From: Paraburkholderia sp. PGU19 | GTDB taxonomy: Bacteria > Pseudomonadota > Gammaproteobacteria > Burkholderiales > Burkholderiaceae | Assembly: GCF_013426915.1 (NCBI RefSeq) | Contig: NZ_AP023180.1 | Coordinates: 558,001-622,000, forward strand | Direction of reading: 5' to 3' | Length of the DNA stretch: 64,000 nucleotides | Part shown: piece by piece, positions 1 through 9,125 of the stretch | Layout of the letters: each line of letters begins with the position of its first letter | Numbering within the stretch: the stretch's first letter is position 1 | The notes under the pieces: generated by a model | What the model saw: the letters and a program-made list of their open reading frames with translations, nothing else | Databases searched by the model: none | Told to the model about the DNA's origin: nothing | Made by a program: the position numbers and the translations under genes

Positions 1-1
1 G

Positions 2-133
2 GCTTCGCTGCTCGCGCAGAACCCGAACCCGAGCGATGCCGATATCGACGCGGCGATGGCGGGCAATATCTGCCGCTGCGGCACGTACAACCGCATCCGC
101 GCTGCTGTGAAGCAGGCAGCGAAGGAGGCATGA
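2..133 (+). CDS. 2Fe-2S subunit of a molybdenum oxidoreductase (C-terminal fragment)
   Basis: This is the last 43 residues of a protein whose start lies outside the window. The tail contains [12 protein letters not shown], the second iron-sulfur motif (CxC type) of small 2Fe-2S subunits of the xanthine dehydrogenase/isoquinoline 1-oxidoreductase family. Such subunits carry electrons from the molybdenum centre. The stop codon is one base upstream of the ATG of the large subunit, so the two are clearly co-transcribed. The identification rests on that motif and on the neighbour. The substrate cannot be told from this fragment. Confidence 0.88.
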   Translation, partial: ASLLAQNPNPSDADIDAAMAGNICRCGTYNRIRAAVKQAAKEA

Positions 134-134
134 C

Positions 135-2375
135 ATGTCGCAAGGATTGCTCGATGCACAAAACGGCAAGCCGCGCGACGACGATGCCACGCGAGTCACA
201 CGCCGTGCGTTTCTGAAATTCAGTGCGAGTGTCGCCGCGATGGCGGGCGGCGGCCTGATGCTCGGCTTCAGCATGCCTGCGCAAAGCCAGGGCGATGTGC
301 GCAAGTCCGTGATCGGCGGCGATGGTGTCGAGACACCGCAAAGCGGCGTGCTCGCGCCGAACGCTTTCGTGCAGATCGACACGGCGGGCAAGGTCACGCT
401 GATCATCCCGAAGGTCGAGATGGGGCAAGGCGTGTACACGTCGATCCCGATGCTGATTGCGGAAGAACTCGAAGTGCCGCTCGACAGCGTGACGATCGAC
501 CATGCGCCGCCCGACGAAACGCGCTTCACGGACCCGCTGCTCGGCGGCCAGCTGACGGGCGGCTCGACGTCGATCCGCTATGCATGGGAACCGATGCGAC
601 GCGCGGGCGCGACCACGCGCGTGCTGCTGATCAACGCGGCCGCGCAGCAGTGGCAGGTCGATCCTGCGTCGTGCCACGCGGAAAACGGTCAAGTCATTCA
701 TGCAGACACGAAGCGCAGCGTCGCCTACGGCCAACTCGTCGATGCCGCCGCGAAGCTGCCCGTGCCGCAGAACGTGCCGCTGAAGAATCCGAAAGATTTC
801 AAGCTGATCGGCACGCAGGCGAAGCGTCTCGATTCGCCGGAGAAAGTGGACGGCAGCGCGGTGTTCGGCCTCGATGTGCGCTTGCCCGACATGGTCTACG
901 CGGTCATCGTCAATTGCCCGGTGTTCGGCGGGACGCTCGCGAGCGTCGACGATACGGTTGCGAAGAAGATGCCCGGCGTGCGGCAGATCGTGAAGATCGA
1001 CAACGGCGTTGCCGTGATCGGCGATCACACGTGGGCGGCGAAACGCGGCGCGTCGGCGTTGAAGATCACATGGAACGAAGGTGCGGGCGCAACCGTGTCG
1101 ATGAAGACGATCGTCGACGACATGGAGAAGGCGTCGCAGAACAACGGTGCGGTCGCGCGCAAGGACGGCGACGTGAACAACGCGTTCTCGCAGGCGAAGA
1201 CACGCATCGATGCGGTGTATCAGCAGCCGTTTCTCGCGCACGCAACGATGGAGCCGGTCAACTGTACGGTTCACGTGAAGCCCGATAGCTGCGAAATCTG
1301 GGTCGGCACGCAGGTGCCGACGCGGGCGCGCGATGCGGGCGCGAAGGTGACGGGGCTGTCGCCGGACAAGATCGTCGTTCACAACTTCCTGCTCGGCGGC
1401 GGCTTCGGACGCAGGCTCGAATTCGACATGGTCACGCAGGCAGTGAAAGTGGCAAAGCAGCTGAACGTGCCCGTGAAGGTGACGTGGACGCGCGAGGAAG
1501 ACATCCAGCACGACATGTACCGCCCGTACTACTACGACAAGATTTCGGCGGGGCTCGACGCGAACGGCAAGCCGATTGCGTGGCAGCATCGCATTGTCGG
1601 CTCGTCGATTCTGGCGCGTTTCGCGCCGCCGGCCGTGAAGAACGGCGTCGATCCCGATGCCGTCGAAGTGGCTGCCGATCTGCCGTACGACCTGCCCAAT
1701 CAGCTTATCGATTATGTGCGTCAGGAGCCGCATGCGATACCGACTGCGTTCTGGCGCGGCGTAGGTCCGACGCGCGGCACGTTCGTCGTCGAGAGTTTCA
1801 TCGACGAACTCGCGGCGCAGACGAAGAACGATCCCGTCAAGTATCGGCGCGACCTGCTCGGCAAATCGCCGCGCGCGCTGAATGTGCTGAACGTCGCGAC
1901 GCAGGCGGCCGGCTGGGGCAACGGCACGTTGCCGAAGGGCCAGGGGCGCGGGGTGTCGGTGATGCATGCGTTCGGCAGCTTCTTTTCGATGGTGGCCGAC
2001 GTCACTGTCGATCAGGGCGAGGTGAGGGTGAATCGCGTGGTGTGCGCCGTCGATTGCGGGATGGTCGTCAACCCGAACACAGTGGAAGCGCAGATCCAGG
2101 GCGGCATTATCTTCGCGATCACGGCGGCGCTGTACAGCGAGATCACGATCGATCGCGGCCGCGTGCAGCAGAACAACTTCACTGATTACCGGATTCTGCG
2201 CATCAACGAAGCGCCGACCATTGAGGTGCATATCGTGAAGAGCAGCGAGGCGCCGGGCGGCATCGGCGAGCCGGGAACGGCAGCCGCGCAGCCCGCGATC
2301 GCCAACGCGATCTATGCGGCGACGGGCAAGCGGTTGCGGCAGTTGCCTGTTGGTAACCAGTTGATCAACGCGTAA
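135..2375 (+). CDS. Molybdopterin-binding subunit, isoquinoline 1-oxidoreductase/aldehyde dehydrogenase type
   Basis: The 746-residue protein is the large catalytic subunit of a xanthine dehydrogenase-family molybdenum hydroxylase. Residues 23-33 hold a twin-arginine signal (RRAFLKF followed by a hydrophobic Ala/Gly stretch), which predicts Tat export of the folded enzyme to the periplasm. GGGFGRR at about residue 421 is the cofactor-binding glycine loop, and GGIGEPG with Glu near residue 712 matches the conserved catalytic glutamate near the C terminus. The length is normal for the IorB type, in which the Moco domain is preceded by a short duplicated N-terminal domain. It lies between the 2Fe-2S subunit and a triheme cytochrome c, so electrons probably pass to the respiratory chain. 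An aldehyde or N-heterocycle is the likely substrate class; this is inference. Confidence 0.9.
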   Translation: MSQGLLDAQNGKPRDDDATRVTRRAFLKFSASVAAMAGGGLMLGFSMPAQSQGDVRKSVIGGDGVETPQSGVLAPNAFVQIDTAGKVTLIIPKVEMGQGVYTSIPMLIAEELEVPLDSVTIDHAPPDETRFTDPLLGGQLTGGSTSIRYAWEPMRRAGATTRVLLINAAAQQWQVDPASCHAENGQVIHADTKRSVAYGQLVDAAAKLPVPQNVPLKNPKDFKLIGTQAKRLDSPEKVDGSAVFGLDVRLPDMVYAVIVNCPVFGGTLASVDDTVAKKMPGVRQIVKIDNGVAVIGDHTWAAKRGASALKITWNEGAGATVSMKTIVDDMEKASQNNGAVARKDGDVNNAFSQAKTRIDAVYQQPFLAHATMEPVNCTVHVKPDSCEIWVGTQVPTRARDAGAKVTGLSPDKIVVHNFLLGGGFGRRLEFDMVTQAVKVAKQLNVPVKVTWTREEDIQHDMYRPYYYDKISAGLDANGKPIAWQHRIVGSSILARFAPPAVKNGVDPDAVEVAADLPYDLPNQLIDYVRQEPHAIPTAFWRGVGPTRGTFVVESFIDELAAQTKNDPVKYRRDLLGKSPRALNVLNVATQAAGWGNGTLPKGQGRGVSVMHAFGSFFSMVADVTVDQGEVRVNRVVCAVDCGMVVNPNTVEAQIQGGIIFAITAALYSEITIDRGRVQQNNFTDYRILRINEAPTIEVHIVKSSEAPGGIGEPGTAAAQPAIANAIYAATGKRLRQLPVGNQLINA

Positions 2376-2385
2376 GGGGCCGACG

Positions 2386-3657
2386 ATGAAAACGACATTG
2401 AAGGCATTGGCGCTCGCTGCTGGATTTACCGCTTCATTCGCGCTCCCCACGTTGTCTCACGCGGCCGACGATGCGCTCGTCACACGTGGAGAATACCTGG
2501 CGAAGGCGGGCGACTGTATCGCGTGTCACTCTACGCCGCACGGCAAGCCATTCACTGGCGGGCTGAAAATGATGACGCCGATGGGCGCGATCTACTCGAC
2601 TAACATTACGCCCGATCCGGAGACGGGCATTGGCCAGTACAGCGAGGACGACTTCAAGCGCGCGATGCGCGAGGGCGTCGCGAAGGATGGCCACAACCTG
2701 TATCCGGCGATGCCGTATCCGTCGTACGCGAAAGTCAATGACGACGACATGCATGCGCTTTACGCGTATTTCATGCATGGCGTGGCGCCCATCAAGCAGG
2801 CGAACCGCGAGCCGGACATCAAGTGGCCGCTGAACATGCGCTGGCCGCTGAAGTTCTGGAACATGGTCTTTCTGGAGAAGGGCGTGTACCGGGACAAGAC
2901 GGGCAAGGATGTCGCGTGGAATCGCGGTGCGTATCTGATTCAGGGGCTTGGGCATTGTGGCTCGTGCCATACGCCGCGCGGCATTGCGTTTCAGGAGAAG
3001 GCACTCGATGAAAGCGGTGCTCTGTATCTGTCGGGCAGCCCGATCGACAACTGGTTTGCGTCGAATCTGACGGGTGAGCATAACGTTGGTCTGGGGCGGT
3101 GGTCCGAGGCGGATGTCGCGCAGTTTTTGAAGACGGGTGCGAATCAGCATGCGTCGGCGTTTGGTTCGATGACGGATGTCATCAACAACAGTACGCAGGC
3201 GCTGACGGATGTCGATGTTGCTGCGATGTCGCGGTATCTGAAGTCGCTGCCTGCGACAGGCGGCTCAGGCGGGCCGGTTTATGCGTATGACGCGAAGGCG
3301 ACTAAGGTTTCGCTGACGCGGCCTGCTAATGATGCCGGTGCGCGGGTTTATACGGCGTTCTGCATGCATTGTCATGGGGTGGATGGGCGTGGGTTCGCGC
3401 CTATGCTGGCGCCGCTGGCCGGGAATCCTAATGTGCTCGAGAAGGACGCTTCTTCGTTGATCAATGTCACGCTTAATGGCACTGGCGATCTTGTGATTGG
3501 TGGGGTGCCTGCTGCTTATCCTATGCCCAGGTATGGGCCTGTGCTGAATGATCAGCAGATCGCTGATGTGCTTACTTTTGTTCGGGCTGGATGGAATAAT
3601 GGCGCGCCTGCTGTCGGCGCGGGGGATGTGGCTAAGGTTCGGAAAGCTACGCAGTAA
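2386..3657 (+). CDS. Triheme cytochrome c subunit of the molybdenum dehydrogenase
   Basis: The 423-residue protein has a Sec signal peptide (residues 1-26, cleavage near SHA-AD) and three CxxCH heme sites: CIACH at 44-48, CGSCH at 191-195 and CMHCH at 326-330. This matches the alcohol/aldehyde dehydrogenase cytochrome c subunits that accept electrons from a periplasmic dehydrogenase and hand them to ubiquinone or an oxidase. It starts 10 bases after the large subunit stop, so it belongs to the same operon. Synonymous codons become noticeably richer in T toward its 3' end, a trend shared by the gene converging on it from the other side of the intergenic palindrome. Confidence 0.92.
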   Translation: MKTTLKALALAAGFTASFALPTLSHAADDALVTRGEYLAKAGDCIACHSTPHGKPFTGGLKMMTPMGAIYSTNITPDPETGIGQYSEDDFKRAMREGVAKDGHNLYPAMPYPSYAKVNDDDMHALYAYFMHGVAPIKQANREPDIKWPLNMRWPLKFWNMVFLEKGVYRDKTGKDVAWNRGAYLIQGLGHCGSCHTPRGIAFQEKALDESGALYLSGSPIDNWFASNLTGEHNVGLGRWSEADVAQFLKTGANQHASAFGSMTDVINNSTQALTDVDVAAMSRYLKSLPATGGSGGPVYAYDAKATKVSLTRPANDAGARVYTAFCMHCHGVDGRGFAPMLAPLAGNPNVLEKDASSLINVTLNGTGDLVIGGVPAAYPMPRYGPVLNDQQIADVLTFVRAGWNNGAPAVGAGDVAKVRKATQ

Positions 3658-3696
3658 AGGGTTTTTTGTCTGCGACGCTGTTGTGGTTTGCGCTGT

Positions 3697-4366
3697 GTTT
3701 GCGCTGGCATCCGCGATTCGTTAGCGTGCTTCAAGCGTCGCCCCTGTGCGGGGCGGCACCTACTTTTCTTTGCCGCCTCAAAGAAAAGTAGGCAAAAGAA
3801 AGCGGCTCACACCGCCAGCTTTTGTTTTTGCCTGAGGGCCCCCAAAGGGTCTTACGCTTCACACGGCAACGGTTCTGTTGGCGCGTGTTGCCGACGCTTC
3901 GAATGAGCGCCTCACCCGCTTCAAACACTCGTACACGTGCGAGCGGCAGCGAATGGTTTGCGCCGCCCAGGTGGCAAACTGTATGTAGGTTGTCGTGTCG
4001 TATGCGTTAGCGCTCTTACAGGGTGGAACGCCTGCGCTATCGGTCCCGTGTGAGGCGTGTGGAGCACAAGAAACCGACACACGTTTTGCCACCTGGGCGG
4101 CGGTGGACTATCTGGCACGGCGTGCTGTAGTGAGGGTGTGTGAAGCGGGTGAGGCGCGTCGCATGAGCGTTGGCAACGAACGTCGGTCACGTGATTGCCG
4201 TGTGAAGCGTAAGAACCTTTGGGGCCCTCAGGCAGGAAGAAATGTTGGCGGTGTGAGCCGCTTTCTTTTGCCTACTTTTCTTTGCGGCGGCAAAGAAAAG
4301 TAGGTGCCGCCCCGCACAGGGGCGACGCGTGAAGCAAGCTAACAAATCGCGGATGCCAGCGAAAGC
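3697..4366. repeat. Large imperfect palindrome (arms of about 280 bp) between convergent genes
   Basis: The left arm (about 3697-3979) and right arm (about 4088-4366) are inverted copies of one another. Matching blocks include GCGCTGGCATCCGCG at the outer ends, the CGCCCC-TGTG-CGGGGCG mini-hairpin, AAGAAAGCGGCTCACACCGCC, GCCTGAGGGCC, CTTACGCTTCACACGGCAA and CGCCGCCCAGGTGGCAAA at the inner ends. Each arm also contains a perfect 14-bp hairpin, CCTACTTTTCTTTG with its complement (3759-3792 and 4271-4304). The element lies between the 3' ends of two convergent genes and could end transcription from both. No protein-like frame of good quality was found in it. Short open frames on both strands are by-products of the symmetry. 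Confidence 0.85.
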
Positions 4367-4406
4367 CCCAAAAACTACCGACCAGCAGTCGCAGACCAAC
4401 AAACCC

Positions 4407-5062
4407 CTACCGTTGCTGCGCGATCTTCTGCCTACGCTCCAAAACCCGGGCATACCACGTAAGTGGAAAACACATAGCAAAGTACAGCAACGCGACCATG
4501 CCATAAATAGGAAACGGCCGGAAGGCTGCATTAGTAATCATGTTCCCCGTCTTGGTGAGTTCGGTGAACCCAATAATAGAAGTGAGAGCAGTGCTCTTAA
4601 CAACTTGAACCAGAAACCCAACAGTAGGCGCAACAGCAATCTTCAGGGCCTGCGGCCAGACAATAAACCGCAACTGCTGAGAAAACGTCATCCCAAGACT
4701 GGCACCCGCGGCCCACTGCCCACGCGGCACGGCCTCAACACACCCACGCCAGATATCCGCAAGATACGCACTCGTATAAAGCGTCAAAGTAACAGTAGCC
4801 GCGACCCAGGGCGACACATCAACCCCCATCAACGGCAACCCAAAAAACGCGAGGAAAAGCTGCATCAGCAGCGGCGTGCCCTGAAACAACTCCACATACA
4901 AAACGACAACACGCCTAAGCCAGGGCAAAGGCGACACGCGCATGGCAAGCAACACCAACCCAACAACCCCGCCCCCACAAACGCAATCAACGACAACAAC
5001 ACCGTCCACCGCGCCGCGAGCAGCAGATTGCGCGCAATATCCCAAAGCGTAAATTCAATCAT
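4407..5062 (-). pseudogene. Polar amino-acid ABC transporter permease, frameshifted
   Basis: Two overlapping frames together make one His/Glu/Gln-type inner-membrane permease. The first begins MIEFTLWDIARNLLLAARW at 5062 and runs to AFVG. The second resumes with GGVVGLVLL and continues through the family loop VELFQGTPLLMQLF and SLGMTFSQQLRFIVWPQA to the stop. The break falls at a run of five C on the plus strand (4972-4976). One added base joins the frames into 219 codons, 218 residues, normal for the family. The start overlaps the stop of the upstream permease (ATGA), so translation is coupled. It may be a true inactivating deletion or a homopolymer error. Codons are T-rich toward the 3' end. 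Confidence 0.82.
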
Positions 5063-5814
5063 GACGAGCGCTCCGTCGTCGGTGCGGTGCGTGCGCCGCG
5101 AATGGCAAAGAGCGTGCGCAACAACCCACGCGGAGCATCGGACGACCGCGCTGCACGTCCCGCGAAAAGACCCTTGCCGAGCCGGTTCAGCATTTGCCGC
5201 AATACGACCGACAGCACCAGATACGTCGCGGTGATAATCAGGTAAGCCTCGAACGAACGGAAGTTGCGCGACTGGATATAGTTCGCCGCGTAGGTCAGAT
5301 CCGGCACCGAGATCTGCGACACGACCGCCGAGCCAAGCATCACGATCAACACCTGGCTCAACAACGCAGGAAACACATTGGCCACCGCCTGCGGCAACAC
5401 GACATGTCGAAACACCTGGCGTTGCTGAAGCCCAAGCGCCTGTGCCGCCTGGATCTGTCCACGCGGAATCGAGTCGATACCGGCACGCACGATTTCGATG
5501 GCGTACGCACCGAGGTTGACCGTCATCGCGAGTATAGCGGCCTGGATTTCGTCGATGTGAATGCCGAGGCTAGGCAGCCCGAAGAACACGAAGAACAGTT
5601 GCACCAGAAACGGTGTATTGCGGATCAACTCGACGTAAGTCGCGATCAGCCCGCGTGCCCATTTCGGTCCGGACGCGGCCACCACCGCGCCACCGATCCC
5701 GACCAGACCGCCCAGCACGGTCGATACGGCCGTCAGCCCGAGCGTCACGCCGACGCCACGCACGAGCATCCCCGCATACATGTCGAAACTGCTGAAATCG
5801 AACGTATAACTCAT
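5059..5814 (-). CDS. Polar amino-acid ABC transporter permease
   Basis: The 251-residue inner-membrane protein has several hydrophobic segments and the permease signature region VELIRNTPFLVQLFFVFFG plus the EAA-type loop AAQALGLQQRQVFRHVVLPQA that contacts the ATPase. It is a member of the His/Glu/Gln/Arg/opine permease family and should pair with the downstream frameshifted permease to form the membrane channel. The C-terminal 40 residues are hydrophilic and arginine-rich, an extension beyond the usual end of the domain. The gene lies 43 bases after the binding-protein gene and overlaps the next permease by four bases. No ATPase gene is present here, so that subunit must be encoded elsewhere. 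Confidence 0.88.
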   Translation of the reverse strand: MSYTFDFSSFDMYAGMLVRGVGVTLGLTAVSTVLGGLVGIGGAVVAASGPKWARGLIATYVELIRNTPFLVQLFFVFFGLPSLGIHIDEIQAAILAMTVNLGAYAIEIVRAGIDSIPRGQIQAAQALGLQQRQVFRHVVLPQAVANVFPALLSQVLIVMLGSAVVSQISVPDLTYAANYIQSRNFRSFEAYLIITATYLVLSVVLRQMLNRLGKGLFAGRAARSSDAPRGLLRTLFAIRGARTAPTTERSS

Positions 5815-5857
5815 CGCATGCGGCTCATCGTGACATCGGCTGATAGAAAGAAAAGGC

Positions 5858-6667
5858 TTAGAGGTTGTCCGGCAGCGGCGCGCGCAGCCACTTCTGCGAA
5901 ATCGCGTTCATCGTGCCGTCCTTGCGGGAACGCGCGATGGTCTCGTCGACTTTCTTCAGGAGGCGCGGCTCGTTCTTGTTCAGGCCGACGTGATCGGGCG
6001 AGCTGAACAGCGAGAACTTCTGCTCCGGGTCATTGGCGGGATGGCGCGCGAGGATCGTCGCGCCCACATCGTTACCGACGACCATCAACTGTACCTGACC
6101 AGAAAGAAATGCAGAAATAGCGCCGTTCGGATCGTCGAAACGTTTGATGTTCGCCGACGGCGGCGCGATCTTCGTCACGCTCAGGTCCTCCAGCGTGCCG
6201 CGCGCGACCGAAATGCTCTTGCCCGCGAGATCGTTCGCGTCCTTCACCTTCAGCGACTTCGGGCCGAACACGGCAAGGTAGTAGGGCGCGTAAGGCTGCG
6301 AGAAATCGATCACCTTCTCGCGCTCGGGCGTCTGGCCGACGGAGAGCAGCATGTCCGCCTTGTGGTCGGCAAGATAGGCCATGCGGTTGTCGCCCGTCAC
6401 GGCCACCAGTTCCACCTTGACGCCGAGCGACTTGCCGATCAGGTTCGCGACGTCGATGTCATAGCCTTGCGGTTTCATGTCCGGGCCAATCGAGCCGAAC
6501 GGCGGATAGTCCATGAACACGCCGACGCGCACGACGCCCGCCTTCGTGATCGTGTTGAGCGCGTCCGCATGCGCGGGCGGCGCGAACGCCGACAGCGCGG
6601 CGCCCGCGAAGGCGAGCGAGGCGAACGCATGGCTGAAGCGGCGGCGAAGGAGAGCGGCGGTGGTCAT
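5858..6667 (-). CDS. Extracellular solute-binding protein, polar amino-acid ABC transporter
   Basis: The 269-residue protein belongs to solute-binding protein family 3. It captures a polar amino acid or related compound in the periplasm and delivers it to the two downstream permeases. A signal peptide covers about residues 1-33 (twin-Arg-like RRR, hydrophobic Ala-rich core, cleavage near AHA-DA). Family landmarks are VRVGVFMDYPPFG, YDIDVANLIGKSLG and VIDFSQPYAPYYLAVF. I chose the ATG at 6667 because AAGGA lies a suitable distance upstream and the signal peptide begins there; a frame open to 6760 adds only non-homologous residues. It heads the operon and is divergent from the LysR regulator. 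The ligand cannot be read from sequence. Confidence 0.88.
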   Translation of the reverse strand: MTTAALLRRRFSHAFASLAFAGAALSAFAPPAHADALNTITKAGVVRVGVFMDYPPFGSIGPDMKPQGYDIDVANLIGKSLGVKVELVAVTGDNRMAYLADHKADMLLSVGQTPEREKVIDFSQPYAPYYLAVFGPKSLKVKDANDLAGKSISVARGTLEDLSVTKIAPPSANIKRFDDPNGAISAFLSGQVQLMVVGNDVGATILARHPANDPEQKFSLFSSPDHVGLNKNEPRLLKKVDETIARSRKDGTMNAISQKWLRAPLPDNL

Positions 6668-6929
6668 GGTGCGTCCTTTTTTGAATGTTGAGACAGTGGT
6701 GAAAGCCACTCTAGGTATGCAAAAAACCTGGAACAACCGAAATCTGCGCATGGAAGCCATGCGTTCCGCTCATGCCGTAAGGGTTCTCCCGGCAATGATC
6801 GCGCATGAGCCTGACGCATGGCGGCAGGGTCCGGGGAATTTTGGATCGCGTATGCTTTGGGATTATCACGCGTGTGACCGCGCAACCAGGCGGCACGCGC
6901 GATGAATTTTCCTGATGTGAACGACCCTC

Positions 6930-7805
6930 ATGCGACGACTTCCGCCCCTGAACGCTTTGCAGATCTTCGAGACCGTGGCGCGCCATCGCAGCTTCACGCG
7001 CGCGGCCGAGCATCTGTGCCTGACACAAGGCGCTGTGAGCCGGCAGATTCTCGCGCTCGAGGACTACTATCAGTTCCCGCTCTTCAAGCGTCACGCGAAA
7101 GGCCTCACGCTGACGGCGGAGGGCGAGCTGCTACTGCCCGCCGTCAAGGAGAGCTTTGCGCGCATCGAAGAGATTTCGCTGCGCCTCACGCGCCAGCGCA
7201 CCGATCTCGCGCTCAAGGTGCCGACCTGCGTGATGCGCTGGATACTGCCCAAAATCATGCAGTTCCAGGCTGAATATCCTGACTTGCACGTGCAGATCAC
7301 GACGACCTGGCAGCACGACGTCGACTTCCAGGTCGAGCCGTTCGATGCCGCGATCGTCTACGGCACGTCAGCGGGCGCGGACGTGCAGGCGGTGCCGCTG
7401 TTCGAGGAGCGCCTCACGCCCGTCTGCGCGCCCCAGTTGCTGCACGACAAGCCGCTTGGCAAGGCCGCTGATCTCTCGCGCCATACGTTGCTGCACCCGA
7501 CACGCGATCATCGCGACTGGAAAATGTGGCTCGAATACGTGGAAGCGCGCGATGTCGACGCGAACCACGGTCCGAGCTTCGATACGCTCGATCTCGCCAC
7601 CAACGCGGCGCTGCAAGGCTTCGGCGTGGCGATCAGCGATCTCGCGCTGATCGACGAGGACGTGGCCGCGCAACGGCTCGTGAGGCCGTTCGAGGCCGTG
7701 CTCACGACGGGCGCGCGCTACTACTTCGTGTACCCGGACAGCGTCGCGCATCAGCAGAAGGTCAATCTGTTTCGCGACTGGATCGACCGGCACTGGGCGC
7801 AGTAA
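6930..7805 (+). CDS. LysR-family transcriptional regulator, GcvA-like
   Basis: The 291-residue protein opens with PLNALQIFETVARHRSFTRA and an HTH (AAEHLCLTQGAVSRQILALE), the pattern of the GcvA/AmpR branch of LysR regulators. Residues from about 90 form the periplasmic-binding-like effector domain. It is transcribed away from the ABC-importer operon across a 260-bp gap, the usual arrangement in which the regulator controls the divergent operon and itself. The effector is probably the transported compound, by inference. The stop lies only seven bases from the end of the convergent antiporter gene. Confidence 0.88.
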   Translation: MRRLPPLNALQIFETVARHRSFTRAAEHLCLTQGAVSRQILALEDYYQFPLFKRHAKGLTLTAEGELLLPAVKESFARIEEISLRLTRQRTDLALKVPTCVMRWILPKIMQFQAEYPDLHVQITTTWQHDVDFQVEPFDAAIVYGTSAGADVQAVPLFEERLTPVCAPQLLHDKPLGKAADLSRHTLLHPTRDHRDWKMWLEYVEARDVDANHGPSFDTLDLATNAALQGFGVAISDLALIDEDVAAQRLVRPFEAVLTTGARYYFVYPDSVAHQQKVNLFRDWIDRHWAQ

Positions 7806-7812
7806 GCGGCGC

Positions 7813-8900
7813 TCAGGGCGCGAACGAGAGAAACAGATACGCGGCGAACAGCGACAGGTGCACGGCGCCTTGCAGGATCGTCGTGCGCCCGGTGCCGAGC
7901 GTCAGCGTGCTGATCAGCAGCGTCAGTATGAGCAGCACCGTGTCCTTGCCGTCGATGCCAAGCACGAGCGGGCGGCCCGTCCAGATGAAGACCAGCGCGA
8001 CGGTCGGAATCGTCAGGCCGATGCTCGCGAGCGCTGAGCCGAGCGCGAGGTTGAGACTGGTCTGCAGACGGTCGGCGCGCGCCGCGCGCACGGCGGCGAG
8101 TCCTTCGGGCAGCAGCACAAGCGCCGCGATCACGATGCCGACCACGGCAGCGGGCGCGCCTGCTTCGAGCACCGCGCGCTCGACGACGGGCGACAGCACC
8201 TTCGCGAGCAGCACGACGGCGACGAGACTCACCACCAGCAACACGCCGCTCGTCATTGCGACACGCGAGCTGGGCGGGGCGGCGTGCGCGTCTTCGTTGG
8301 CGGTATGGGCGTCGGTGAGAAAATAATCGCGGTGACGCACGGTCTGCACGAATACGAACACGCCATACAGCACCAGCGACGACACCCCTGCGAATGCCAG
8401 CTGCGAGTCGCTGAGCGCGGGGCCGAGGTTGACGCTCGTGTAGTTGGGCATCACCAGCGACAGCACGGACAGCGACGCGAGCACGGCCAGCGCCGCGCTC
8501 GCGCCGCGAATCTGGAAGTCCTGCTCGCGATGGCGCAATCCGCCCACCAGCAGGCAGATCCCGACGATCCCGTTGCACACGATCATGACGGCGGCGAACA
8601 CGGTGTCGCGCGCCAGCCCCGCCTTTTCCGCCCCCGCCGACAGCATCACCGATACGATCAGCGCCACTTCGATCACCGTCACGGCCACGGCCAGCACCAG
8701 CGTGCCGAACGGCTCGCCGACGCGATGCGCGACCACTTCCGCGTGATGGACGCCCGCGAACACCGAGCCCGCCAGCGCGAGCGCGGCGAGGGCAGTCAGC
8801 AGGCCGTTGCCGGCAGCGCGTAGGCGGCGCCCAGCACGATCCACGCAATGAAGGGCGCTGCGATCGTCCAGCGGGGCAATACGGGCGATGTGGATGCCAT
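7813..8900 (-). CDS. ChaA-type Ca2+/H+ antiporter, N terminus out of frame
   Basis: The body of the protein, open from a possible GTG at 8844, is a cation/proton exchanger of the CaCA/ChaA family: two homologous membrane halves with AVAVTVIEVALIVSVML and IVIAALVLLPEGLAAVRAA, the acidic motifs of ion exchange. A better start is the ATG at 8900. It encodes MASTSPVLPRWTIAAPFIAW and the first membrane segment, then hits a stop. One base added near 8808-8812 joins both parts into 363 codons (362 residues). Either the GTG is used and the first helix is lost, or the gene is frameshifted or mis-sequenced. No ribosome site is evident before the GTG. Confidence 0.8.
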
Positions 8901-9040
8901 GTGTTCAGTCCGGTCTGTTGTTGGTGTGTTGTTCGCGACAGAACGCCGCTACATCGGCTGACGGGCGGCTCGCATAGCCGTGAGATTAAACCAGCCGGTC
9001 ATGCGGGCGGTGTGACGGAGCGACAAAAATGCGCGCCACA

Positions 9041-9075
9041 AAGAAAAACACCGCTCTTCACGACGAAGAGCGGTG
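9041..9075 (-). terminator. Rho-independent terminator of the BON-domain gene
   Basis: CACCGCTCTTC (9049-9059) pairs with GAAGAGCGGTG (9065-9075) in a perfect 11-bp stem with a five-base loop. On the minus strand it is followed by five T. It lies 50 bases after the BON gene stop. Confidence 0.85.
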
Positions 9076-9125
9076 CGTTGTCCAACCGGGCGCCCCTATG
9101 CGGGCGCCAGCAGGCGATGCGAGGT

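Noticed and set aside
3688..4303. Short frames on both strands in the 3.7-4.4 kb region
   Set aside because: They are created by the palindrome, mirror each other on opposite strands, and have no family features.
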